Source: Paracoccaceae bacterium (GTDB lineage: Bacteria > Pseudomonadota > Alphaproteobacteria > Rhodobacterales > Rhodobacteraceae). Taken from it: a stretch of 53,193 nt of DNA. The stretch is taken from positions 47,459 to 100,651 of the forward strand of contig JAHDDY010000003.1 of the NCBI GenBank assembly GCA_020629115.1, written 5' to 3'. The notes under the pieces were generated by a model. It made no database searches, was not told the DNA's origin, and saw nothing but the letters and a program-made list of their open reading frames with translations. The translations under genes were made by a program, and so were the position numbers. This document shows, piece by piece, positions 35,206-43,370 of the stretch (positions within the stretch are counted from its first letter, which is position 1; every line of letters starts with the position of its first letter).

Positions 35206-35796
35206 CTACACCTGCGCGTAGATGGCGAGGCCCACCACCAGCAGCATGGAGGCCGCCATCGCGTAGTTGATCCAGCGCTGCGTGGCGGGGGCGAGGTCGA
35301 GGCGGCGCAGCGAGACCCCGGCCCAGAGCCAGACGACGTGCAGCGCCACCCAGATGATATTCATCACGACGATCTTCAGCACTGTCTCGGTCGCCGGGGC
35401 CTCCGGCATGAAGGCGAAGCCGGAGAAGAGCGCGGTGCTGACGGCGTAGGCCTTCGGGTTGATCGCCTGGAGCGCCAGCCCGTCGCGCAGCCCCGGCGCG
35501 CGGGCCGCCTCGACGAAGGCGACCTTCGACCCGGCGAAGGCGATCTTCGCGGCGAGGTACAGGAGGTACCCCACCGACGCCCAGGCTAGCACGGTCCGCA
35601 GCCACGGAACCGCCAGCGCGCTCGCCGCGATGCCGGAGATGACGAGCAGCACGACCGTGTTGTGCCCGATCCACAGCCCCGTCAGGTACGACGCCCCCGT
35701 CCGGTAGCCGTAGGCCGACCCCACCCCCGCCAGCGAAAGGACGCCGGGGCCGGGCGTGACGATGAGGAAGAAGACGGCGAGGGCGAATTCGATCAT
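35206..35796 (-). CDS. LysE/RhtB-family amino-acid exporter
   Basis: This 196-residue protein has about six membrane helices and the LysE signature TPGPGVLSLAGVGSAYGYR near residues 14-32, with LQAINPKAYAVSTALFSGF in the middle. Family members export amino acids or derivatives, protecting cells from accumulation. Its start overlaps the preceding VOC gene by 4 bases (ATGA). In this operon it could remove a toxic intermediate; the substrate is unknown. Confidence 0.85.
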   Translation of the reverse strand: MIEFALAVFFLIVTPGPGVLSLAGVGSAYGYRTGASYLTGLWIGHNTVVLLVISGIAASALAVPWLRTVLAWASVGYLLYLAAKIAFAGSKVAFVEAARAPGLRDGLALQAINPKAYAVSTALFSGFAFMPEAPATETVLKIVVMNIIWVALHVVWLWAGVSLRRLDLAPATQRWINYAMAASMLLVVGLAIYAQV

Positions 35797-36134
35797 GCGG
35801 ACGCGTCGCCTTCCGGCTCCGCCCAGACGGCCATCATCGTTCCGCCCGGCTCCCGGAACTCGAAGCGGCGGCCGCCGGGGAAGTCGAAGATGTCCTTCGT
35901 AATCTCGGCCCCGGCGGCGCGAACCGTCTCCAGCGCGGCCTCCAGATCGTCCGTCTTGAGCACGACCAGCGGCGCGCGGTGCTCGCCCCGCTCGATGCCG
36001 CCGCCCGTGCCCGCCTGCCGGATATCGCGGTAGTTGGGGCCGTATTCGACGAAGGACCAGCCGAAGGCCTGCCCGAAGAAGGCTTCCGTCTCCTCCAGCG
36101 TGGGGGAGGTGAATTCGATGTAGTCGATCTTCAT
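35793..36134 (-). CDS. VOC-superfamily (glyoxalase/bleomycin-resistance) protein, single domain
   Basis: This 113-residue protein has one complete beta-alpha-beta-beta-beta module pair, starting MKIDYIEFTSPTLEETEAFFGQAFGW and ending ERDGTM-like FREPGGTMMAVWAEPEG. Such proteins are metal-dependent lyases, isomerases or binding proteins. It is 12 bases downstream of the enolase-superfamily gene and overlaps LysE by 4 bases, so it belongs to the same operon. The substrate is unknown. Confidence 0.8.
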   Translation of the reverse strand: MKIDYIEFTSPTLEETEAFFGQAFGWSFVEYGPNYRDIRQAGTGGGIERGEHRAPLVVLKTDDLEAALETVRAAGAEITKDIFDFPGGRRFEFREPGGTMMAVWAEPEGDASA

Positions 36135-36146
36135 CGGGCGGCTCCT

Positions 36147-37328
36147 TCAGAATAGCGGCATGGCGCGCATGACGCCCGGATCGTCCGGGTCGCGATACTT
36201 GTCCGGCACCCCCCGCTCGCGCAGCAGCGCCGCGCAATGGGCGAGGCGGTCCTCATCGAGCGTCACGCCGAGGCCCGGCCCCTCGGGCAACGCGACGTGA
36301 TTGCCCTTCGGCGCGAACGGCCCTTCCGCGATCACGTCGAAGGGCTGCTGGCGCAGGAGCGACTGGTTCGGCTCGCGGATATGCGGGTGCGCGGCGCAGG
36401 CGTGCAGGTAGGCCGCCGTGCCCAGCCCGCTGTCGCCCGAATAGCACCAGAAATCCACCCCCGCCTCCGCGCAGGCCGAGACGAAGCGCAGCATCCGCGT
36501 GAACCCGCCGAAACCGGCCACGTTCGAGACGATGGCATCGGGCACGCCGCTGGCGACGGCCTTCGGCAGGTCGGTATTGTGCGTCGAGAAGGGCAGGGTC
36601 GTGCGCGGGCGCAGGCGCTCCATGGCGGGCAGGGTCGCCACCGGGTCCTCCCAGTTGCGCACGCCGAAATCCTCGAAGGCGGGGGCGAGGTAGGTGGCCG
36701 AGGCGAGGGAGAAGGCCTGGTTCGAATCGATCCGGATCATCGCGTCGGGGCCGAGCGCGTCGCGCAGGGCGGCGACGAGGTCGATGTTCGCGCCGAGGTC
36801 CGGGTCGGAGACCTTGCCCTCGAAGAAGGTCGTCCCGTGCGCCTCGCGCAGCCCGAGGCAGTAGTCCACCACCGCCCCGATATCGCGCTCCCCGCCCTTG
36901 CCGTCCCGGGGCAGGCGGTAGGAGAAATAGTCGGTGAACGGGATGGCGCGGCGATGGATGCCGCCCAGCAGGTTCGCCACCGGCTGCCCCCAGACCTTGC
37001 CGCGCAGGTCCCACAGCGCGATCTCCAGCCCGCCGAACGCCTCCAGCGCGCCGAAATCGGTGATGGACTGCACGCCGGACTGGTAGGGCAGCACCGCCCG
37101 CTCGATCCCGCCCATGTCGAGCGCATCGCGACCCGTCAGCGCCTCGGCCCAGGCGTCGATGCGCGCGGCGGCGGCGTGGGAGGGGGCCTCGCCGATGCCG
37201 GTGACGCCGTCCGTCGTCTCCACCTCGACGATCGTCTTGGTGAACCCATCGAGCGCGCCGTAGGACCACAGGTACGGGGCCTCCAGCGGGACGAGGATGG
37301 GGGTGGCACGGATGCGGGCGATCTTCAT
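36147..37328 (-). CDS. Enolase-superfamily (mandelate racemase/glucarate dehydratase-like) enzyme
   Basis: This 393-residue protein has the capping domain (about residues 1-125) and a barrel with metal ligands D201 in IRIDSNQ, E227 in NWEDP and probably N251 in FSTHNTD. Glucarate-dehydratase-type enzymes use an Asn as third ligand. K172 in FFEGK is the likely base, but the first Lys of a KxK motif appears to be Glu170. The His-Asp dyad positions seem to be N269 and S297. The residues listed for the dyad come from hand alignment and are tentative. It lies in a six-gene operon between two VOC genes. The substrate is likely an acid sugar or amino-acid derivative. Confidence 0.78.
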   Translation of the reverse strand: MKIARIRATPILVPLEAPYLWSYGALDGFTKTIVEVETTDGVTGIGEAPSHAAAARIDAWAEALTGRDALDMGGIERAVLPYQSGVQSITDFGALEAFGGLEIALWDLRGKVWGQPVANLLGGIHRRAIPFTDYFSYRLPRDGKGGERDIGAVVDYCLGLREAHGTTFFEGKVSDPDLGANIDLVAALRDALGPDAMIRIDSNQAFSLASATYLAPAFEDFGVRNWEDPVATLPAMERLRPRTTLPFSTHNTDLPKAVASGVPDAIVSNVAGFGGFTRMLRFVSACAEAGVDFWCYSGDSGLGTAAYLHACAAHPHIREPNQSLLRQQPFDVIAEGPFAPKGNHVALPEGPGLGVTLDEDRLAHCAALLRERGVPDKYRDPDDPGVMRAMPLF

Positions 37329-37431
37329 GCGCCCAGGATACGCAGGATGCGCGCCCGCGCAAAAACAATCGCGTCATCGCGGCCCGACGGCGACTGGCGA
37401 TACCCCCCCGGCTCCGACGCGGGATGCTTCG

Positions 37432-38145
37432 TCAGGCGCCGTCCGTGTCCACGAGGAAGAAGGCGGCCCCGTCCGGATCGGCAACGGACAGGACCGTGCA
37501 CATGCCGGCGCGCACCGGACCGTGCAGCGTGCCCCCGCCGGCCTCGACCCGCCGGGCCGCCGCACCGGCATCGTCCACCGCGAAGGTGATGCCCCAGTAT
37601 TCGAAGCCGCCGCGTTCGGCCTCGGTCGTCTCGCGCACCCCCGCGATGCGCCTGCCGGATGCCGCGACGAAGGCCGCGCCCTCCAGCCGCCAGCCGAACA
37701 GGGCCCCGTAGAATCCCGCGACCGCCGCCGCGTCGGAGACGTGCAGATCGTGCGCCGCGCGCAGGCCGGAGCGGTCGCGTTCCCGCGCGCCGGGCGGCAT
37801 CGTGCCTTCGTAGACGGTGAAGCCGGCCCCCAGCGGGTCGCGGATCAGGGCGATGCGGCCCCCCTCGCCGACCGCGTTCTCCAGCTCGACCCGGCCCCCC
37901 TCGGCCCGCGCCGCCGCCACCGTCCGCGCCACGCACGGCACGCCGACATGGCTCATCCAGAAGCTCGGCATCCCGATGCGGCGGAAAGGGTCGGGCATCG
38001 GGTGGATCGCGGCGACGGCCTCCCCGTCCGCGAAGGCGAGGCTATAGTCGCCCGGCTCGACATGCCACCCGAGCACGTCGGCGTAGAAGACCGCCGCCCG
38101 GTCGGGGCGATAGGCCGACAGGTCGCACCAGACGAAGTCGCCCAT
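37432..38145 (-). CDS. Tandem-domain VOC-superfamily protein
   Basis: This 237-residue protein has two VOC modules, about residues 1-118 (FVWCDLSAYRPDRAAVFY) and 125-237 (LHVSDAAAVAGFYGALFGW), each ending in a DPxGA segment (RDPLGAGFTVYEG and ADPDGAAFFLVD). Two-module proteins form a single pseudo-dimer active site. The ATG at 38145 follows the GAGG formed partly by the upstream gene's TGA, four bases after it. It lies between BKACE and the enolase-superfamily gene. The substrate is unknown. Confidence 0.8.
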   Translation of the reverse strand: MGDFVWCDLSAYRPDRAAVFYADVLGWHVEPGDYSLAFADGEAVAAIHPMPDPFRRIGMPSFWMSHVGVPCVARTVAAARAEGGRVELENAVGEGGRIALIRDPLGAGFTVYEGTMPPGARERDRSGLRAAHDLHVSDAAAVAGFYGALFGWRLEGAAFVAASGRRIAGVRETTEAERGGFEYWGITFAVDDAGAAARRVEAGGGTLHGPVRAGMCTVLSVADPDGAAFFLVDTDGA

Positions 38146-38149
38146 CGCC

Positions 38150-39082
38150 TCAGAACCCCACCGCATCGCCGCCCTTCAGCGCCAGCCGGGCGCGCGCCTC
38201 GGCGGGGGTGGCGACGGTCAGGCCCAGATTCTCCACGATCGCGCGGATGCGCCTCACCTGCTGCGCGTTCGAGGTCGCCAGCTCCCCCTTGCCGATGTAG
38301 AGGCTGTCCTCCAGCCCCACGCGCAGGTTGCCGCCCAGCAGGGCGCTCTGCGTCGCGAACGGCATCTGGTGCCGCCCGGCGGCCAGCACCGACCATTCGT
38401 AGTTTTCGGCCCCGAACAGGCGGTCGGCGGTGCGGTGGAGGTGGACGAGGTGATCCAGTTCCGCCCCCATGCCGCCGAGGATGCCGAACACCATCTGGAT
38501 GAAGAAGGGCGGCTCGATGAGGCCCTGATCCACGAACCATTTCACATTGTAGAGATGGCCCAGATCGTAGCATTCGAACTCGAACTTCGTGCCGTGCTCC
38601 TGCCCGAGGGCCTTCAGCGCGTATTCGATGGTCGCGAAGGTGTTCGGGAAGATGAAGTCCCGGGTCATCCCGAGGAATTCCGGCTCCCAGTCGTGCTGCC
38701 ACTCGGAATGCTTCTCCAGCAGCGGGAAGATGCCGAAATTCATGCTGCCCATGTTCAGGGACGCCATCTCCGGCGAGGCATCGGTCGCCGCCGCGAGCCG
38801 CTCGTCCATCGTCATCCCCAGCCCTGCCCCGGTCGAGACGTTCACCACCGCGTCGGTCGCCTGCTTGATGCGGGGCAGGAATTGCCGGAACGTCCCGGGC
38901 CGGGGGTCGGGCTTGCCGGTCTGCGGGTCGCGGGCATGCAGGTGGATGATCGACGCCCCCGCCTCGGCCGCCTCGATGCTCGCCGTGGCGATCTCGTCCG
39001 GCGTGACGGGCAGGTGGGGCGACATGGTGGGGGTGTGGATGCCGCCCGTGGGGGCGCAGGTGATGATGACGGATTCGGGCAT
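38150..39082 (-). CDS. BKACE-family beta-keto acid cleavage enzyme
   Basis: This 310-residue TIM-barrel zinc enzyme belongs to the beta-keto acid cleavage family, which condenses a beta-keto acid with acetyl-CoA to give an acetoacetyl-type product and a CoA ester. It has the metal pair H47 and H49 in ASIIHLHARDP, STGAGLG for phosphate/CoA binding and EDSLYIGKGELATSNAQQV near the end. The ATG at 39082 follows GGAGAG; an ATG 23 codons earlier lacks such a site. It is the first gene of the operon and the enzyme most useful for assigning the pathway. Family members accept 3-keto-5-aminohexanoate or dehydrocarnitine. Confidence 0.86.
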   Translation of the reverse strand: MPESVIITCAPTGGIHTPTMSPHLPVTPDEIATASIEAAEAGASIIHLHARDPQTGKPDPRPGTFRQFLPRIKQATDAVVNVSTGAGLGMTMDERLAAATDASPEMASLNMGSMNFGIFPLLEKHSEWQHDWEPEFLGMTRDFIFPNTFATIEYALKALGQEHGTKFEFECYDLGHLYNVKWFVDQGLIEPPFFIQMVFGILGGMGAELDHLVHLHRTADRLFGAENYEWSVLAAGRHQMPFATQSALLGGNLRVGLEDSLYIGKGELATSNAQQVRRIRAIVENLGLTVATPAEARARLALKGGDAVGF

Positions 39083-39226
39083 GGGGCGCTCTCCGGGCCG
39101 GGGGTGCGAAAAAATCTTCCGGGCAAGGGAACCAGCATCCGCCATCCGCATTCAAGTGCATCGGGCAATCACGCCCGACATAGCGCGCCGGGCCGACCGC
39201 CCCGCGCCTTCCATGGAACCCCGCCG

Positions 39227-39424
39227 ATGGGCAAGACCTTTCGCAGGAACGACGACGACGATGCACGCACGAAACGCGGCAGGATGAAAGCCTCGAACGA
39301 CAACCGCGGCAAGGCCGACAAGCACGCCGAAACCCCCGGCAAGCCGGGCGGGAAGCGGGGCCTGAACCCCATGCCCAAGCCCGGCGGCAGGATGCCGAAG
39401 CAGCGCGGTCGCCGCGCCGCCTGA
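39227..39424 (+). CDS. Small basic low-complexity hypothetical protein, 65 residues
   Basis: An ATG at 39227 opens a 65-residue, strongly basic protein rich in Gly, Pro, Lys, Arg and Asp, starting MGKTFRRNDDDDARTKRG and ending KQRGRRAA. It has no domain I recognise; the GKPGGKRGLNPMPKPGGRM stretch looks disordered. No clear ribosome-binding site precedes it. It lies between the BKACE promoter region and the gene at 39559. It may be a small nucleic-acid-binding protein or a false frame in GC-rich DNA. Confidence 0.35.
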   Translation: MGKTFRRNDDDDARTKRGRMKASNDNRGKADKHAETPGKPGGKRGLNPMPKPGGRMPKQRGRRAA

Positions 39425-39558
39425 CGGGCGAGGGGCCGGACGGCCCGCCGCCGGCACGTTCCGGCGGCGGGTGCGTCAATGCGCAGGGCGGCCATGCTTT
39501 ATGGCCCGTGGCACCCGTGCTATCGCACGCGAAAGACGCCCCGACGGAGACCCGCCCC

Positions 39559-40023
39559 ATGAAGACCCTGCTGATCGCGGCCCTCGTCGCACTGGCCGTG
39601 CTGCTCCCCGATGCGGGGCGCGCCCATTCCGGTCATGGGGGGATCGCGGTCCTCGTGCATTCGGTGGCCGCGGACCCGAACGCGGAAGGCGAGCGGATGC
39701 TGCTGGGGCTGGATATCCTGAACGGCACGCCGATCGCCATCACCCTGCGCGGCCTGTCGCTGGAGGGCGGCGGCCCCGTCGCCATCGAGCGCCGGCGCAG
39801 CTTCCTGGGCTTTTCGTCGTGGCAGCCGGTGCGCTTCATCCGGGTGGATACGGGCGACTGGACGCGCCTGTCGCCCCCGCAATACCGGATTTCCGTCCCC
39901 TCGAACGCCTGGCAGCCGGGGAGCGAGGCCCTCACCGCCGATTTCGGCCCCCTGGGGCCGGTCACGGTTCAGGAGGGCATCCAGGACGGGCCGTCACCCT
40001 CAGACGATGTTGTAGGTCAGTAG
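39559..40023 (+). CDS. Secreted hypothetical protein next to hupE
   Basis: This 154-residue protein has a signal peptide (about residues 1-20, ending DAGRA) followed by HSGHGG, a possible metal-binding N-terminus. The rest looks like a beta-rich domain (ITLRGLSLEGGGPVAIERRR and QPVRFIRVDTGDWTRL). I do not recognise the family; a periplasmic copper- or nickel-chaperone role is possible because of the His tail and the HupE neighbour. The ATG at 39559 was chosen over one at 39508 because it begins the signal peptide. It is convergent with hupE and overlaps it by 24 bases. Confidence 0.6.
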   Translation: MKTLLIAALVALAVLLPDAGRAHSGHGGIAVLVHSVAADPNAEGERMLLGLDILNGTPIAITLRGLSLEGGGPVAIERRRSFLGFSSWQPVRFIRVDTGDWTRLSPPQYRISVPSNAWQPGSEALTADFGPLGPVTVQEGIQDGPSPSDDVVGQ

Positions 40024-40596
40024 CAGCATGTGCAGCCCGATGCCCGCGCTCCCGGCGCCGATCAGCGCCCGGGCCGAATCGTGCCGCTGGAGCATCCCGA
40101 GGCCCACGCCCGCGATGTGCAGCACGGCGCTGGCGAGCATGAAGCCCGCGACGTAGAGCATCGGCTCGGCGAGGGTGGGGATCTCCATCCCGTGGGCGTG
40201 CCCGTGGAAGATCGCGAAGAACCCGACCATCGTCATGGCGAGGGCGATGGGCAGCGAGGCGTTGAGCGCGATGGCCAGCCCGAGGCCGAAGACCGAGAGC
40301 GCGATGGCCCCCTCCACCTGCGGCAGCCCGATCCCCGCCAGCCCGAGGCCCCCGCCCACGGCGAGGAAGACGAGGAAGGCGAGCGGTACGGACCACACGG
40401 CCCGCCCGCCGATCTGCACCGACAGAAGGCCCACGGCCACCATGGCCAGCAGGTGATCGAAGCCCAGCAGCGGATGCAGGAACCCGCTCATGAACCCCGG
40501 ATCGCCCTCGATCTCCACGGCATGGGCGACCGACGGCACCAGCATGGCGGCCAGCGCGCCCGCCGGCGCAAGGCGCTTCGAATACGTATATTCCAT
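40000..40596 (-). CDS. hupE: HupE/UreJ-family nickel/cobalt transporter
   Basis: This 198-residue protein has six hydrophobic segments and the family signature HPLLGFDHLLAMVAVG near residues 41-57, with FAIFHGHAHGME in the middle. The His-rich motifs bind nickel or cobalt. HupE/UreJ proteins supply nickel for hydrogenase or urease, neither of which is in the window. The start is preceded by AGGGGA. Its 3' end overlaps the convergent gene at 39559. Confidence 0.83.
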   Translation of the reverse strand: MEYTYSKRLAPAGALAAMLVPSVAHAVEIEGDPGFMSGFLHPLLGFDHLLAMVAVGLLSVQIGGRAVWSVPLAFLVFLAVGGGLGLAGIGLPQVEGAIALSVFGLGLAIALNASLPIALAMTMVGFFAIFHGHAHGMEIPTLAEPMLYVAGFMLASAVLHIAGVGLGMLQRHDSARALIGAGSAGIGLHMLLLTYNIV

Positions 40597-40772
40597 CTCA
40601 TCGTCCCCTTGAGGCGGCCTGTTTTCCCCCAGCCTAGGGACGGGCCGGATGGCTGTCCAGCGAAAGGGCGTCCGGCCCGCCCGCGCGGCGCGTCCCCCCG
40701 CTTGATGGCCGGGCGGGGTTGCGCTAAGGCTCGCCGCGCATGTCCCGATCATCCAGCCACGGAGCCGCCCCC

Positions 40773-41873
40773 ATGTCCAACCGCTCGCTTCTCGTCCTCC
40801 CCGGTGACGGCATCGGCCCGGAGGCCATGGCGCAGGTCAATCGCGTCATCGACTGGTTCGGCGCGGATCAGGGGGTCAGCTTCGACGTGACGGAGGATCT
40901 GGTCGGCGGCGCGGCCATCGACGCGCACGGTGTCCCGCTGCACGACGATACCATGGCCGCCGCGCAGGAGGTGGACGCCGTGCTGCTCGGCGCGGTGGGC
41001 GGGCCGAAATGGGACGAGCTGGACTTCTCCATCAAGCCCGAACGCGGCCTCCTGCGCCTGCGCAAGGAGATGGAGCTGTTCGCCAACCTGCGCCCGGCCA
41101 TGTGCTTCGACGCGCTGGCCGACGCCTCCTCGCTCAAGCGCGAGCTGATCGCGGGGCTGGACATCATGATCGTCCGCGAGCTGACGGGCGGTACCTATTT
41201 TGGCGAGCCGCGCGGCATCACCGATCTGGGCAACGGCGAGCGCCGGGGCGTGAATACGCAGGTCTACGACACCTACGAGATCGTGCGCGTGGCGCGCGTC
41301 GCCTTCGAGCTGGCGCGCAAGCGGGCGGGCAGGCTGTGTTCGGTCGAGAAGGCCAACGTGATGGAATCGGGCGTCCTGTGGCGCGAGGAGGTGTCGAAGC
41401 TGGCCGGCGACTACGCCGGCGTGGAACTCTCGCACATGTACGCCGACAACTGCGCGATGCAGCTCGTGCGCGCGCCCAAGCAGTTCGACGTGATCGTCAC
41501 CGACAACCTGTTCGGCGACCTCCTGTCCGACTGCGCGGCCATGCTGACCGGCTCGCTCGGGATGCTGCCGTCGGCCAGCTTGGGCGCGGCGGACGAGGGC
41601 GGGAGGCGGAAAGCGATGTACGAGCCGGTCCACGGCTCGGCCCCGGACATCACCGGGCAGGGCGTCGCCAACCCCATCGCCATGGTGCTCAGCTTCGCGA
41701 TGGCGCTGCGCTACAGCTTCGACCTCGGCGACGAGGCGGACCGGCTGGAGAAGGCGGTGCAGGACGTGCTGGCGGACGGCTACCGCACGGGCGACATCAT
41801 GCAGGACGGCATGAAACGGGTCGGCACGGTCGAGATGGGCGACGCCATCCTCGCCAGGCTGAACGCGGGCTGA
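40773..41873 (+). CDS. leuB: 3-Isopropylmalate dehydrogenase
   Basis: This 366-residue enzyme oxidatively decarboxylates 3-isopropylmalate in leucine synthesis. It has [11 protein letters not shown] near the N-terminus, the substrate-binding [12 protein letters not shown] and [10 protein letters not shown] segments, [10 protein letters not shown] with the catalytic/metal Asp residues and [12 protein letters not shown] near the NAD site. The ATG at 40773 gives the family N-terminus. leuC and leuD are not in the window. Its stop is immediately adjacent to the convergent flippase stop. Confidence 0.94.
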   Translation: MSNRSLLVLPGDGIGPEAMAQVNRVIDWFGADQGVSFDVTEDLVGGAAIDAHGVPLHDDTMAAAQEVDAVLLGAVGGPKWDELDFSIKPERGLLRLRKEMELFANLRPAMCFDALADASSLKRELIAGLDIMIVRELTGGTYFGEPRGITDLGNGERRGVNTQVYDTYEIVRVARVAFELARKRAGRLCSVEKANVMESGVLWREEVSKLAGDYAGVELSHMYADNCAMQLVRAPKQFDVIVTDNLFGDLLSDCAAMLTGSLGMLPSASLGAADEGGRRKAMYEPVHGSAPDITGQGVANPIAMVLSFAMALRYSFDLGDEADRLEKAVQDVLADGYRTGDIMQDGMKRVGTVEMGDAILARLNAG

Positions 41874-43370
41874 TCACCCCCGCGCGAACCGCCGGGGCAG
41901 CGCCTTCGAGACGAGCGTCAGGAGGCTCGCCTCGGGTCCCGGCGGACGCCCGGCCAGCCACCACAGCAGCAGCAGCGCGGGCGGATAGCCGACCAGCCCG
42001 GCCAGCCCCGTCCCGCCGAAGACGATGGCCGCGCTTCCCATGTCCGTCACCGGGGGCAGCGCACCCTGCGCCAGGCGTCCCGCGACCACCATCGCCAGCG
42101 TCGCCCCCAGCACCCGGGGCATCCAGCGCAGCACCAGGAGCGCGTCGGCCCCGATCAGCCGCAGCGCCGCGCGCATGACGAGGATCGCGTACAGACCGCC
42201 CATCCCCGCCATCGCCCAGGCCGCCCCGACCAGTCCGAAGCGGGACGAGGCCCAGTAGATCGCCGGCGCGCCGATGGCGATCGAGAGAAGCTGGAGCGGG
42301 GCGAGGCGGCGCGGCTGGCCCATCGCGACGATGACCGGCCAGCAGAAGGCGACCGAGGCGAGCGCGAGACCGTTGAGCGTAAGCACCTGAAGCGGCACGA
42401 CGGATGCCTCCCACCCCGGCCCGAAGGCCAGCCGCACCGCCGCCTCGGCCACCAGCGCCACCCCGGCGGCGAAAGGCGCGGCGATGAGCATGGGCGTGCC
42501 GTAGCCGGAGGCGAACTGCGCGCGCAGGGCGACCGGGTCGTCCTGCAGCTTTGCGTAGCCCGGCATGAAGGCGCGGCGCAGCGGCATGGCGAACTCCGTC
42601 GAGACGAGGTTCGCCAGCTCCAGCGCGATGGTGTAGAAGCCCAGCCCCGTCAGGCCCGCCGTCTTGCCGAGGATGAAGGTGTCGAGCCGGGCCTGGGCGA
42701 AGCGCAGCAGGTTCGTCACCAGCATCCATTTCGAGAAGCCGAAGATCTCGCCGAAGGCGGCCAGCGACGGACGCGGGCGGTAGGGGCTGAGCAGGTAGGA
42801 GGCGGCGACCGTCGCCACCGTCCCGGCCAGCAGCCCCGCCACCAGCGCGCGGTAATCGGGCCAGAGCGTCAGCGCCGTGCCGATGCACAGGACCGTGCTG
42901 GCCAGCTTGCGCACGGCCATGTAGGCGAAATCCCGGCGGAAATCGAAATCGCGCTGGAAATCGCTCACCCCCGGATTGGTCAGGCCGAGCAGGAGCTGTT
43001 GCGCCGCCAGCGCATAGGCGACGAGGGTCAGCCGCTCGTCCCCGTAGAACGCCGCCATCGGCCCGGCGGCGGCGAGCGCGATCCCGGCCAGCAGCAGGCC
43101 GCGCAGCAGCATGAGCGTGAAGACCGTGTCGTAATGCGGGCGCTGCGGGTTCCGGTGTCGGACGAGGGCGGCGGTGGGGGACATGTCGCTCATCGCCTCG
43201 AACGCGCCGATCAGCGCGACCGTCAGCCCCACCACCCCGAAATCCGCCGGGGGCAGCAGGCGGGCGACGACGATGACGTTGACGAGGCCCGAGAGCCGCA
43301 TGACCATGCGCGCGGACACCATCCACGCCGCCCCGCCCACCATCTTCCGCGAGAGGTCCGGGGCGCTCAT
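41874..43370 (-). CDS. Polysaccharide flippase (Wzx/MATE-like)
   Basis: This 498-residue protein has 12-14 membrane helices of the MurJ/Wzx-type oligosaccharide flippase superfamily. The N-terminus GGAAWMVSARMVMRLSGLVNVIVVARLL and the loop SDMSPTAALVRH are typical. It should move undecaprenyl-linked glycans across the inner membrane. Its start overlaps the glycosyltransferase gene by 4 bases (ATGA), so the two are co-transcribed. Confidence 0.85.
   Translation of the reverse strand: MSAPDLSRKMVGGAAWMVSARMVMRLSGLVNVIVVARLLPPADFGVVGLTVALIGAFEAMSDMSPTAALVRHRNPQRPHYDTVFTLMLLRGLLLAGIALAAAGPMAAFYGDERLTLVAYALAAQQLLLGLTNPGVSDFQRDFDFRRDFAYMAVRKLASTVLCIGTALTLWPDYRALVAGLLAGTVATVAASYLLSPYRPRPSLAAFGEIFGFSKWMLVTNLLRFAQARLDTFILGKTAGLTGLGFYTIALELANLVSTEFAMPLRRAFMPGYAKLQDDPVALRAQFASGYGTPMLIAAPFAAGVALVAEAAVRLAFGPGWEASVVPLQVLTLNGLALASVAFCWPVIVAMGQPRRLAPLQLLSIAIGAPAIYWASSRFGLVGAAWAMAGMGGLYAILVMRAALRLIGADALLVLRWMPRVLGATLAMVVAGRLAQGALPPVTDMGSAAIVFGGTGLAGLVGYPPALLLLWWLAGRPPGPEASLLTLVSKALPRRFARG

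Noticed and set aside
32840-35674. A single long minus-strand reading frame of over 900 codons
   Set aside because: Only its 3' part (from the ATG at 34153) resembles a real membrane protein. The rest runs antisense in phase through the TauD gene, a common result of GC-rich coding bias.
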